Under the pieces are notes generated by a model. The model did not search any database, was not told the origin of the DNA, and saw only the letters and a list, made by a program, of their open reading frames with translations. Position numbers and translations under genes: made by a program. DNA of 64,000 nucleotides from Euphorbia lathyris (taxonomy: Eukaryota; Streptophyta; Magnoliopsida; Malpighiales; Euphorbiaceae), in NCBI RefSeq assembly GCF_963576675.1, contig NC_088916.1:10206501-10270500 (forward strand), written 5' to 3'. Every line of letters begins with the position of its first letter. Position 1 is the first letter of the stretch. This document shows, piece by piece, positions 9,980-21,160 of this stretch.

Positions 9980-11119
9980 CGGGTAGAAGAATGATGATGT
10001 TTATCAATTATGATTGGAGAGTCGAGTCGAGGAGAGGTCGATAGGGTATGAAGGTTTTCGTCCGGGTATATCAAATTTATTTTGGTATTTGACTTAATTT
10101 AGAAAATGAATGTGTTGTAGTCATAGGAACAAGCTTTCACCCAGTTATGTTGAATTGCCAATTCCAAATGATCATTATATGCTTCCCTAAATGTTTATGT
10201 AGATTGGGTTGTCTGGCTAAAGAAACCTTGTACACTAAATTTTTTAATGAAAGGAGTTTATTGAAATATTGCTAGTTGTTATGGGGACTGAATTGTATTT
10301 ATCATTATTTTATGTTGATGGGTAGAATGTTCTGATCCCAACAGGCATATGTGAAGAGGTTGTGAAGAATGCCCCATACTTTTAGAAGCATATGAAGTTG
10401 CGGTATTGATATAACAATGTTCTCTAAAAGAATTTATTGGCCTAGATGAGAATTGAAACCAACAAAAACTGATTGAACAGTTTCGAGAAGATGAAAACAT
10501 CCTTTTCCCCATTGTTGTGATAGAACATATTTTATAGTAGAAAGCATGACTTTGATACATAATTTTTGTTATTATGATTGTTCGTTTATCACGCATAATT
10601 TTCTACATACTATAGCATTCGCAAACTCATTCATAATTCGCAACTAATAATATCACTATGTTTAGTTTGTTTGGGTTGGTGCATTTCTAGTCGTTGAGAA
10701 CCACCCTTTATAAGGGTGGTTTTGCCTCTGCCCATACCCATCTTCATTTGTGGAGTATCTCAACAAATAAAGGGTTGTAGTAACAAAACAAACTAAAATG
10801 ACATCCCTATATTTCGTAATCTATGTAGGAAAAGCTTCAGCTTGCTTTTCTGACTACAAAAGTGACATTAATTTACAATAATCAATTTCATTTAGAGGAG
10901 TGTTTCTAAATTATTGCACATAAATTTCGATTTCAGATTCATTCCAACTGACACAGCAATTATGTTTTTCTTTTTAGTAAAATTGCATAAAAGACTTCTC
11001 AAATTTGAGCATTCAGGCACATAAATCTCTTTAGACTATGCGTTAACATAACATTTCTAGTGCCACTAGACATAAATCTCTTTAGACTATGCGTTAACAT
11101 AAAATTTTTGAAATTTTAG
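9980..11119. other. 3'-flank DNA of unit U1 with a small hairpin
   Basis: No gene is recognised. The sequence is shared with the 3' flanks of U3 (about 14900-16000), U4 (about 26800-27800) and U5 (35820-36300). A palindrome AACCACCCTTTATAAGGGTGGTT at 10699-10721 recurs in shorter form at about 15910 and 27680, each time followed by a sequence whose ends pair (CTTCATTTG...CAAATAAAG). A 55-bp direct repeat (CATAAATCTCTTTAGACTATGCGTTAACATAA core) lies at about 11019-11105. Confidence 0.5.
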
Positions 11120-12410
11120 AAAAAACTGGTTTGACCGGTATTTAACTGTCACTTCAGACCTTCCAAATATCAATTATGTTTAAGATATTTAATATATTAC
11201 TAATAAAGTTATAAAAATTCTGTTAAAAATACTAAAAACTAAATCTGCTATAAATAAGTTAATCATAATTTTTTTTATCGAACTATATTTTATTGTGTTA
11301 TTAATATAGTTATAAAAATCAATAAAAAATGTACGAAACTGCTTCAATTTATTGGCAAACTTGTTTGGAAAGTCTGATATGACAACGCAGCCCCTGAACT
11401 TGTCACTTTTAGTTATTTTGCCTCCTGAACTTAAGGGACGACCTATTTTTCCCCTCAACTATTTAGAAGTGGTATTAGTAACCCCTTATTTTCATTATAA
11501 CTGAAACAAAATGAAGTTCTAACATTAGTAAAAGTGTTCATGGAAATATTAGAACCAGTATGCATATGTAAACTTATTTGCAGCCTGTTTTACTAGTGTA
11601 CAACCCTATATGCAATTTCTACAAGAAAACTTGTGTATATTAGCCTCATTTGCACCTTGTTTTAGTAGTGCACAACTCTTTTTATTATGACCTCACTGCT
11701 TGCAATTGTTTCCGTTATAATGAAAACAGGTGATTGTTAATACCAATTTTAAATAGTTGAAGGGGCAAATGGATCGTCTAGTAAGTTCACGGGCAAAATG
11801 ACTAAAAGTGACAAGTTCAGGGGGCTGCGTATGGTTTAGAAACGCCAGGGTTAAATTTACACTATTTCACAAGTTAGGTCTAAATTTGTATTTCGGTTGA
11901 AACATTAGAGTTAAATTTAGTCCTTATCCGATTTATAAATTTTAGCCCAATCGAGCGAGTCGCTTGGTTTTTGTCTTTTTACATTCTAATGGTTAGCTAC
12001 TATTGACAAATTACAAATTGGTCCTTTTATAAGACAATTAGAGTTGCTCGGAATAAGGTGAAATTGGTTCTAAAGGTTCTATAGAAAGTGTACTTAGTGT
12101 AATTAATAAATGGGATAAGAATCGAATTGGAATCTAACATTTTCGGTGGAGTGCATATTTAGTCCTAACATATGAAGCAGTGAAAATTTAACCCTAATTT
12201 TTTTAGGAAGATTAATTTTGGCGTTATGCTACCAAAAATTTGAAAAAGCTGGTTTGAATATTGTTGAAGGGTGCCATTGGACCTTACAAAACATCAATTT
12301 TGTATGTTGGGACTAAATTTACATTTTAATACGTTAGGTTAAACTTGAACTTATCTTTAATAAATAGATTTTAAAAATTAAAGAAATAAAAAAAAAATCA
12401 AAAGTTGATA
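11120..12410. repeat. Dispersed repeat block, interrupted by a MITE
   Basis: GGTTTGACCGG...TTTAACTG followed by an AT-rich run and TATTGGCAAACTTG matches 23560-23840. The tail with GAATCGAATT and ACATTTTCGGTGGA matches 6126 and 24105. It looks like one repeat family that travels with the amplified units. Nothing coding is seen. Confidence 0.65.
11386..11829. mobile_element. Long-TIR MITE, ~444 bp
   Basis: The left end CGCAGCCCCTGAACTTGTC and the right end, reversed, CGCAGCCCCCTGAACTTGTC begin inverted repeats that stay similar for about 90 bp through CACTTTTAG and CAACTATTTA. No clean target-site duplication was found, so the family is open. The distal copy is at 50874-51317. Confidence 0.75.
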
Positions 12411-12414
12411 AGAT

Positions 12415-13040
12415 TGACAGATCAAGATGAGGTGTAAATATACTAAATTACCAATTGAAGACCTGACACAATATGAATACACCTGCATAAGCAGCCCTTT
12501 TTGGTTCTTAGTAAGAACTTCTTACCTACAAAAGGAAAAGAAGGTGCAGTAACACATTTTGAGGGGTGGATTTCTCCCTCCTGCGACCTACCCCTCCTTC
12601 TGGCCGGAAACAATGAAGCAACTGTGTATATGTCATTAGTGTTGGACATTGATATCTCAAGATGGAATTGGTGGGATCGCATTTATGTTTAAAAACTGCA
12701 TTCATAAATCAGCATCTCGTCTATCCTTCTTAAGTGGTAGAAGGACCATCAATGGTAGTCATGAACCCATACAAAATTTGGATGTTATTTATGTGGGATC
12801 CTTGAAGGTTGATCCAGAGTAAAAGTGAATAGATAGAACTTTCCCAGAGGCTGCTGGGAGAATTCAACTGCTTACCCATATTTCTTCCTCCTGATGCTTA
12901 CAAGGTTTTATCATGGTTTATGTAAGCATTATTTATGGCCTCCTTTTCATTATATGCTGCCTAGCTGCCCTGATTTTAGTGTGCCCCATTTTTTGTTGTG
13001 TTGCAGCCGAATGTACACTATGAATCAAAACGTGGTCATA
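12415..13040 (+). pseudogene. TPS: Truncated unit U2: head fused directly to TPS
   Basis: The unit head (12415-12775) joins straight to TPS sequence at about 12780 (VGSLKVD-like), with the CDT1 exons missing. TPS pieces continue with RLLGEFNC-like sequence, a KFYHGFCKHYLWP-like run at 12900 and a ...NQNVVI shifted version of the YESKRGHI segment at about 13020, where an LTR fragment cuts it off. Multiple stops and frame changes are present. The head-to-TPS junction differs from U1 and U3, so U2 arose by a separate deletion. Confidence 0.72.
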
Positions 13041-13043
13041 TTT

Positions 13044-13345
13044 ATTAGAGTATATTATTTACATTTATCTGTATATTCAACACACAGCTAAATTCCTTAT
13101 TTATAGCCTAGAATATAGGATCAGTCTTTGACTAAAATGTAATCACATACTCTGTATATATTTGATTTACACGTGAATAACAATCACATACTCTGTATAT
13201 ATTTGATTTACGTGGTATCAGAGATTTTGGACCGGTGTAACGGCTCTCTTCTTAAGTGGCCCTCGCCGGCCCTTCTTTCCTCGGGTATTGGTATTGGCTT
13301 TTGGACTTGAAAATGGGTTCAGAATTGGGTTCTTTTCCTTTTCCA
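13044..13345. mobile_element. Copia LTR stub with tRNA-Met primer site
   Basis: TTAGAGTATATTATTTAC starts an LTR-like AT-rich segment, and TGGTATCAGAG at 13213-13223 is the standard plant primer-binding site complementary to initiator tRNA-Met. About 120 bp of leader follow before unit U3 begins. There is no internal coding part or second LTR, so this is a deletion derivative. The last ~25 bp before the primer site repeat an upstream stretch (CACATACTCTGTATATATTTG) in this copy, but not at the distal locus. Confidence 0.72.
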
Positions 13346-13349
13346 ATTC

Positions 13350-13640
13350 ACGATCAAGCTGAGGTGTGACTCTACATAAACAACTCATTTGGTTCTTACC
13401 TACAGAAAGAAAAGGTTTAGAGGTGTGGGTTTCTCGGTTGTGCAAAGACCAACCCCTCCATCTCGCAGGAAAAAATGAAGCAGCAGTTTATATCTCAAGA
13501 TGGGATGCAATTGCGTTTAGGTTTACAAACTGCATTCATAAATCAGCATCTCCTCTATCCTTCCCAAGTAGTAGAAGGACCATCAACCGATAGTCATGAA
13601 CCCATACAAATGATTTTCATTTTGTTGACAGAAGTACCTT
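13350..13640 (+). pseudogene. Head of chimeric unit U3
   Basis: This is the same head segment as at 7606, without the MITE. The uninterrupted AGTAGTAGAAGGACC site here defines the insertion point in U1. The reading frames are short and broken. The source gene is not recognised. Confidence 0.5.
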
Positions 13641-13783
13641 TTATTTACTTAATTTTTTTGTCACTTTTGAAGCAAAGTTTGTGTGCAATTTTCATGGAAA
13701 TGTTAGGGCTAAATTTGTATCATTTTGTATGTTAATGTTATTATCCCTAAAAAAAATCTAGTTGACTTGATTAACTTTTGTAG

Positions 13784-14240
13784 GTAGAGAAGAGCCAAAC
13801 AAATGAAAAGCATGAGCATAGTTTCATCGACTTGCCTAGTCTTGTTTCTGTGATTCATCTGATTTTCCAATCTATTAGTTACAAAGGTACCTGTAAATCT
13901 TTGATGACTCCAAACCATTAATAATATTTGATTATATCATTGTTGAAGTTATTAACTTTTGCAGCTGAGGTAGAGGAGCATATGGAGATGCTTGAAAAGC
14001 TTGTGCCAAGTGGATTTTTAAGAAGCTTGTACTCAGTGGAGATACTTTATACAGGTATGTCTATCATATTACTGTCTCAAAATCATGCTTAGGCTCCCCT
14101 GATTTATAAATGTCAGACTTCAACTATGTACGATCTAGAAAATTTTGAATGAGTTTTGACTGTTGATTGGTTGTGTGCAGCATCAACAAAATGTCAGACT
14201 TGAACTATGTACGATCTAAGGTTGCTGCATATAAAAATAC
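13784..14240 (+). pseudogene. CDT1: CDT1 C-terminal exons, relic (U3)
   Basis: Three exon pieces match U1: DLPSLVSVIHLIFQSI at 13784-13885, EVEEHMEMLEKLVP at 13961-14056, and NKMSDLNYVRSKVAAYK at about 14180-14240. This copy keeps NKMSDLNYVRSKVA in one frame, better than U1, but has a 2-bp loss in the second exon just after LVP that changes the frame. Borders TTTTGCAG|CTGAGG and TATACAG|GTATG look like splice sites. The order is the same as U1, so both came from one chimeric ancestor. Confidence 0.82.
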
Positions 14241-14272
14241 ATACTCAAAGGTGCAATCAAATTTAGGATGTT

Positions 14273-14845
14273 GTTTATGTGGGATCGCTGAAGGTTGATG
14301 TAGATATAAGTGAATAGGAAGAAGTTTCCTAGAGGCTGCTGGGAGAATTCAACTGGTTTCCCATATTTCTTCCTCCTGATGTTTACAAAGTTTTATCATG
14401 GTTTTTGTAAGCATTATTTATGGCCTCTTTTTCATTATATGCTGCCTATGTGCCCCACTTTCTGTCTTGTTTCAGCCCAATGTTGGGCCTACACTATGAA
14501 TCAAAACGTGGTCATATTGTCCTTGAATATTTTGGTTGCACAATATACATCAAAAGTTCGCCTGTACGAGTACATATAGGTAGGTTTGGATCTGCATTCA
14601 ATCATCCATCTTCTTGTATCAAGCTCAAAGAAATACAAAAAAGTTTGATGGGAAAAAGCTTATTGTTGGAGTTGATGACATAGACATTCTTAACGGCATT
14701 GGTCTAAGTTGTTGGCTATGGAACAGCTTTTGCAGCAGAAGCCACAGTAGGCTATCAGTTGTGTATGGGTTTTCTTTTTACTATCGGTCCTTAAGTATTA
14801 CAGTGACCAATTAATAGGCAGGGAGTCACTAAAGGTGCAACACTG
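14273..14845 (+). pseudogene. TPS: Class II TPS relic (U3), last exon mostly deleted
   Basis: Pieces in order: VGSLKVDVDISE then a stop, KFYHGFCKHYLWPLFHYMLP, HFLSCFSPMLGLHYESK, HIVLEYFGC, IKSSPVRVHIGR, KLIVGVDDIDILNGIGL and the LSITVTN run. At about 14832 the 3' exon starts (QGVTKG-like), then jumps to CNTEEQ-like sequence, so about 250 bp of the last exon were removed. The internal deletion after YMLP is shared with U1 and so predates the amplification. Confidence 0.83.
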
Positions 14846-16440
14846 AAGAGCAAGTGTGACATTGACCTTTAAAAAGTATAAACGGTTGCCTTTTAGTCAA
14901 CATAAATACAGGGTAAAAAAAGTGAACTTTCCAGATAGAAGAATGACGATATTTATCGATTATGATGTTTATTTTGGTAATTAAGTTAATTTATAAAGAT
15001 GATGAAAGACATTGATTGGTAGTGTGAATCTAGAAATGGTTTTTTAGAAAATGAATATGTTATAGTCATCATATGCACAAGCTTTCACCCAGTTATGTTC
15101 AATTTCCAATACCAAATGTTCATTGCTTTTGTGTTGCGAAAATTATGAACATTGGAACAGTCTTGTGAATTATATGCTTCTCAAGATGTTTGTTTCTGTA
15201 AAGAGGAAATTTGTTTATTGCAATGTTGCTAGTAGTCACTTGGCCACGTTGGAATAGAAAAGGATAGGATTGTCAGATTCTTCTTGTTTCATAATCAGAT
15301 TATTTTATGTTAATGTGTGACTTTGAAGGCAGTGACGTGAAGTTACGGGAAAGAGTGATTAAAGAGTTGTGGAGAATGCAACATTACCAAAAGCATCTGT
15401 TGTCCTAGATGGGAATTTAAACCAACAAGAACGAAGCAACGAGAAAGAGTGATTAAATAGTTTTCTTTAGATGAAAACTTCCATCCCCATTGTTGTGCTA
15501 GAATATTTTTTAGTTGGAAGCATGAATTTGATCATATGATCAGGAGGTTTTATTCACGTCTTTCAATGCTCAAAGAGTTGGGATAAACCTGACACCAGCC
15601 TCTAATCTTTTTTTTTTTAATTAAAAGGATGGACCAGAGAGTTAGTAACCGCCAGACATCCCAACTAGGTTGGCATCCCTGGCAATACACCGAAACTCAA
15701 GCCCAAAGTATAATTAATCTTTTTGTTAATTCAAAAGAATTATTGCCAAATAAATTGGAACATGACTAATTTTTTCCTTATGGTTGTTCTTTTATCAAAC
15801 ATAATTTTCTACTACATATTATATATAACATTAAGGAGCTCATTTATAATTTGCAACTAATAACATCACTGGTTTTAATTTGTGTGGATTGGTGGATTTT
15901 GGGCTATTCATAATCACCCTTTATAGGGGTGGTTTTGCCTCTGGCCTTAACCCATCTTCATTTGCGGAGTACCCCAACAAATGAAGGGTCTTATTAAATT
16001 ATTTATTGTCCCAGCCAAGGCCAAAACGTGGTTTCTTTAAACATTATAAACTCATAACATCCTTACTTACTCATTAGAGCTAGATGTTACATTAAAATAA
16101 CATTTTTTGCTTTAAAATAAGTTGTTGCCTTAAATTTCGTTCCATCATATTTTACAACAACAGTTTCGTTGCTGAAAAAAATATTAACATTTTAATTAAT
16201 AAAAAATTAAAAGATAAATCTTAAGAACATCTCCAACTGTCTCTTAGTTGGATTCTTAAATTAAAATTTGAGGAGGTCACTTAAAAATCATTTAGAGGAG
16301 CTCTTAATCTCTACGCTTAGAGAGGCTCCCAATCTCTACTCTCACTATTTGTAAATATAAACATTTTAATTAAAGGCTGGTTATCGAGGAGGAGCCGAAG
16401 ACCGACATCCCACCAAAGCTGGCACCCCCGACCTCAATCT
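14846..16440. other. 3' flank of U3 with minor repeats, no gene
   Basis: The sequence is shared with 26760-28060 and 35800-36860. Landmarks are the short hairpin near 15910 (ACCCTTTATAGGGGTGGTT) and a piece at 15590-15710 (CAACTAGGTTGGCATCCCTGGC) present here but not in the sister flanks, so probably an inserted fragment. A stretch with ACATCTCCAACTGTCTCTTAG at 16230 resembles ends of common plant MITEs. Confidence 0.45.
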
Positions 16441-16449
16441 TTTTCTACG

Positions 16450-17350
16450 CTTAGACCCCGTTTGTTTGGAGAAAAATATTGTATTCTGGAATATATTATG
16501 CAAGAAAAATATTGTGCAGTAAAATAAAATATTTTTCTGTGTTTGACAACAACACTGTAAAATATTTTATGGTGTTTGGCTACAACAGTGGAAAATATTT
16601 TCCAACTACTAATAACATGAAAAAACACACAAAAAATATGTGAAATTTTGTTAAAAACACAAAAAGTGGAAAAATGCGTAAATCACTAAAAGTAAAAAAA
16701 TATATTAAAAACATGGAAAAAAGTGGAAAACCACGAAAATGTAAAAAAAAATTAAATGTTAAAAACATGAAAAACGTTTTTTTACATTTTTTGTACGTTT
16801 TCTCTTGTTATTAACGTTATTGTGTTTTTTTGCATTTTTTCTTCATTTTTTCATGTTTTCACGTTTAGTTTTTTGGTTTTTCGGTTTTTCCCTTTTTCAC
16901 GTTTTTTTTTTCGTTTTTTTTATTTTTCACATTTTGTTACTTTTTCGTGTTATTTATGTTTTCATGTTTTTCGTATTTTTCACGTTTTTGTGTTTTTTAC
17001 GTTTTCGTGTTTTGTTTGGATTTTTCGTCTTATCGCGTTTTTCACTTATAGTCACATTTTTGTGTTTTAGCATTTTTCTCGTTTTCTTGTTTTTTTTTGT
17101 ATTTTTCACGTTTTTGTATAATTCGTGTTTTCTCACTTTTTCGCGTTGTTCATGTTTTGTGCCTTTTCAAGTGTTTGCTTTTTTTTGCGTTTTTTTGTTT
17201 CTCACGTTTGTTCACATTTTCATGTTTTTTGCGTGATTTTTTTTCCATATTCTCGTGTTTGTAACGTTTTCACGTTATTCATGTTTTTTCGTGTTTCATA
17301 TTTTTTTATTTTTACATTTTTTAACGTTTTTCCATTTTTTCTCTTTTCTC
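16450..17350. repeat. A-rich/T-rich fold-back minisatellite
   Basis: An A-rich half (about 16612-16780, motif AAAAACATGAAAAA) is followed by a T-rich half (about 16780-17350, motif TTTTTCACGTTTTTGTG), so the halves can pair over part of their length. CCCCGTTTGTTTGGAGAAAA at 16446 looks like the outer end of a MITE. Long reading frames here (for example Phe-rich frames at 16805-17236) are artefacts of the T-rich composition. Confidence 0.8.
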
Positions 17351-17359
17351 TGCTCCATT

Positions 17360-18189
17360 TTGATAAATGGAAATATGAGGTAGTCAAAATATTGTTTTTG
17401 CTTGTTAAAATTGTGGTATTCTCTGATTAAATACAGCTGATGTACTGCCATTGCTGATAAATGGAAATGAGATTCTGCCATAGGCTTTAGAGGACTTTGT
17501 GGGAGATTTGGCTAGTAGTTCCAAACTTACTGTTCATCCCGATGGTGATCAGTGTTCAGTGCTTGTACCCGAGTTTAGATATTTTCAGGTTCAGCTTGAA
17601 TAAATTTACAAGTGTTGTTTCATTCTTAGTATTTAAATCAGCATAATGTAGATAAATAATTATTGCTATTCTTGTGACGCTCATTAAGAATTGAGGAATC
17701 AGCTCAACGGATAATATTTCCAAAATAGAAACACTACTTTGTCTCTTTATCGCTCATTAAGAATTGAGGAATCAGCTCGGCATATAATATTTCCAAAATA
17801 GAATTATCATTTGGAATTGGTACTTAGAAATTGAACATAACTGTTGATATCTTGTGCATATGAGTAGGACAACATATTCATTTTCTGAAAAACAATTTCT
17901 TGTTTCAGTCGTATATCATCATCTTTCCAAAATAGGTCAATTACCAAATTAAGCTAATGGTGCTTCATTCCTATGCTTCAAGCAGGTTTCTTAACCAGAA
18001 ACTACCTTGGTTCAACATTCTGAAATATTTTTGGTGTCCAATACAAAAGCCCTTAGAAGAAAAGAGGCATACAATAAATAGGCAATGATCATTTGGAATT
18101 GGAAATAGGAAATTGAAAATCAAGTAGAATGACATATTCATTATCTAAAAAACCAGTTCTTATTTCAGTCATATAGGAATCAACACTAC
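17360..18189. other. Shared 3' block with an unidentified exon-like piece
   Basis: A frame reading ALEDFVGDLASSSKLTVHPDG at about 17484-17546 follows an AG-like border and recurs at about 28744-28805 and 37666-37728. The repeated preservation suggests a former exon of one of the parent genes, but I cannot name it. The rest is AT-rich, with a 75-bp local repeat (CGCTCATTAAGAATTGAGGAATCAGCTC) at 17680 and 17752. Confidence 0.4.
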
Positions 18190-20043
18190 CACATGTTTTG
18201 CTGCTGCTATGTTTCTTGTTTCGTTGAGTTAATATATTATCGTATCTTCTTAACTTCACTGGGTTATTTACTTATTGTGTTGTGCTTATCTGCTGTGTTG
18301 ATCTATTGCATGACCTTTCTCAAATGTCTACTTACCTAAAACTCATTGAACAAAGTAAACTAAAATTTATGAACATAAAAATCTGTACAAGTACTTGGCC
18401 ACTGAGTAAAACTACTCAGCTCCAACTAACTTACTCAGCTTACTTCTACACTGATAACTGAAGTTAATCTTCCGCTTAACCAAGTATCAAAACTGAGTAA
18501 AGATAAAACGTTCCAAGTGCTGACCTTCTTCTAAAGCTGACCTTAGACCTACTTAATTAAACATTAAAATGTTTAAAGTAAGACTAAGTCAGTAGTTCAA
18601 CCCTTACGGGGGAGATTCTTCAGAAATTAAGAAAAGGTCAACTATCATGGGGAAGCTCAACACTGAGTTCCTTACTGAATATTTTTTCCAACATCAAAAT
18701 GGGGGAGTTTGTTGAAACACCTTTCCACATGATTTTGATTTGACAAAATTACTTAAGAATAATTAAATCTGCATGATAAAAATATTCTAACACATTAAAT
18801 TTAAATGCTTTGATTTATTTGTACTAATGTGTTTGTTCAATGTTGAGTATTTTAATTCATAAGACATTAAGTTGTAAAGCCCAAAGGCCAACAAGAGAAA
18901 GTCAAGCCCAAGTCAACGTCTGAAAGTCACACGGCCCAAGAAGATAAAAACGCAGCTCAAGCTGAACGAAACGCAAGCCCAGCAAGAAGAAGGATCGAGA
19001 AGCCTTCGACCAAAAGCTTCAAGATGAAGCTGCTGAGTTATGCAACAAGAAAGTCAGGTCAGCGGCTGACCTGAACAAACTTGGAGATAAAGCATTTCTA
19101 TTTTGGGTAAAGTTCAGAAGACGCAAGAAGCTGTCTAGAAGACTTTGCCAAAAATGTGGAAACATTCTGATCAGCCTGACGAAAAGCTGCTGAGCACTGT
19201 CGAAGACAGAAGATACAAGAATGTGATTGGCTGAGGACACTGAGCACGTACTGAGTGAAAGCGATAGAAAGCCGTTTCCCTCTAACGGTTATTTCGAAAT
19301 TCGAAATTACCGGTGCATCAAGGGTCACTATAAATAGGCCACTCAAACGCTTCATTCGATGCAGATCTTCAATCAAGTCGAAACACTGACCAGATTGATA
19401 TTCAAAGTTCTGTTAAGAAAAGCAAAGAAAATCTTACACCAATTCTAATCTTGTGTAAAAGTCTAGAGTGATTTTATTTCATCTAATGTGTTCTTAGCAA
19501 TTGTTGTTTAGAACAAAAACACTTATCATTTCTAAAAGTATAGAAAGGAGAAGCTGAGTACTCGGTCATAGTACTCAGCGGTAGAAATAGGATTGAGTAG
19601 AGGAATAGAGGAAAGTACTCTTGTATACTCAGTTGCTATTGTAAAAGGTTTGTGCTCTACCTTATAAAAGAGCTCAGTAGAGGATTCTAAAAAGCTCGGA
19701 AGGAATTCTGGGGACTGGAGGTAGGCGGAAAGGCCGAACCAGGATACGTCTGCTGAGTAATATCTTTCTAACCCTTATCTCCTTAACATATTGCTTGCTA
19801 TAATACTGCCTAGTTAAAATACTAAAAAGAACATAAGCTGAGTTGAGTGAACTGTGAAGCTGAGTTCAGGAACAGATTCAGACTTAGTCACCTGTTGACT
19901 AAGCTTGTATCTAAAACTTACTCAGTATCACTGTTCTAAAAGACTTTGAAAAAGTCTAAGTTCAAATTAACAGTCAGCCTAACGTGAATTTTTTTAAAAA
20001 GTTCCTAACCCCCCCTCCTTGGAACTATTATTGTCACGTTACA
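18190..20043 (+). mobile_element. Sirevirus-like 3' end and LTR
   Basis: Polypurine-like tracts ACGGGGGAG, ATGGGGAAG and finally AATGGGGGAGTT (18699-18709) come before an LTR starting TGTTGAAACACC at 18710 and ending near TCACGTTACA at 20043, about 1.33 kb. Repeated polypurine tracts ahead of a long LTR are typical of Sireviruses (Ty1-copia). The gag-pol part, 5' LTR and left target duplication are absent. The LTR holds many ACTCAG/CTGAGT motifs. The left limit is where homology with the unit flank stops. Confidence 0.7.
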
Positions 20044-21142
20044 CGAGACCAATACGACCTAGGTGATCGCCTGAGGCGAGAGGCAGCTGTGAGCACGAAC
20101 GTTTTCTGGCCTTAGTGATGAGTCTATGTTACACTCTGGCTAACAATTTGTGTAGGTGGACTTCACACGACGCGATGTGCGAGATACAAGATAAGATATG
20201 GACCCCATTTTTTGAGTTATTTAGCTTGTTTTACTTTGTTTTTATCGAAATTCTCTTAGATTTATAATTTATGAGATTTTAAAATACTCGTTGCCACGTA
20301 GGTCTTCGATCGGCTACCCAGTCCCCGATCGGGAACTATGGTCATCGATTGGTGACCTTCGACAGTTTTCAGGCAATTTTTTCATTTTCAATTATCATTT
20401 GAGAGAAAGAGAAAGAAATTTAGTGAAACTTAAGTGAAACTTGAGTGAAACTTAGTGAAATTGAGTGAAAAAGTGAGGTTTCTACACCAAATCTTACCAA
20501 ACAAGCCATTTTAGAGGTTATAAGATCCAAATCCAACATTGTTTCGAAGTTATTAGTCGAGGAATCACGTTTTCTGTAACTATATATTCCTCACTGATTA
20601 TCCATTCTGAAGTCACTAAACTTCCAAAATTGATCTTTTGAGTCAAAATCTCTTTTAAACCGGTGAATTTCAGTTTAAGTTCGTGGGATACCATGTTTTA
20701 TCATTTCAAGACACTTGCTACACGGGTCTGGGTTGCTGCTCAAGTCACAATCACGCGTACACGTGCGTCGACCAGTCTTTCGATATTTGAGGGCCTTTTG
20801 GGCTTGGATCCATCTGTCTTGAAGATCGTTTACGTCGGACCTCTAGCCTAGTGGGGTCTGGTGGATCCATTGGGTCCGCCATTGGCCACCCTAGTTCATA
20901 CATATTCATGTCAAAACAGAAGATCAAAAATACCTTAATGGCAGAAATGATACATTACAAACAAACAAACAAGCTTAATGGTAGAAACCTCTTAATACCA
21001 CTGAAACTAAGTTGAGCTTCGTTCGCATTTCTAGCAATGAGTTGGACCGAAATTCCATTTTCTACATTTTCATTTGGTTTTACATGATATTAGGAGGAGA
21101 AGAAGCAAGTTAAACAAGATCTCTAATAATTGCTTATGTGGG
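20022..21142. other. 1121-bp segment present only in the proximal copy
   Basis: The distal copy jumps from the base matching 20021 to the base matching 21143. The segment contains the last ~22 bp of the Sirevirus LTR, unrecognised DNA with a CGATCGG-rich stretch near 20300 and repeated AGTGAAACTT near 20420-20470, and the left flank of the LINE. Because it holds the natural end of the LTR, deletion in the distal copy is more likely than insertion here. No gene is recognised. Confidence 0.85.
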
Positions 21143-21160
21143 CAACCATACACCTAACAC

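Noticed and set aside
10699..10721. Rho-independent terminator
   Set aside because: The stem is symmetrical, no T run follows in the right place, and the DNA is plant nuclear.
16805..17236. 143-residue Phe-rich reading frame resembling a membrane protein
   Set aside because: It is a product of the T-rich minisatellite; the overlapping frames look equally hydrophobic and there is no family similarity.
19019..19376. Minus-strand frames inside the Sirevirus LTR as genes
   Set aside because: They lie wholly in an LTR, overlap each other and have no domain similarity.
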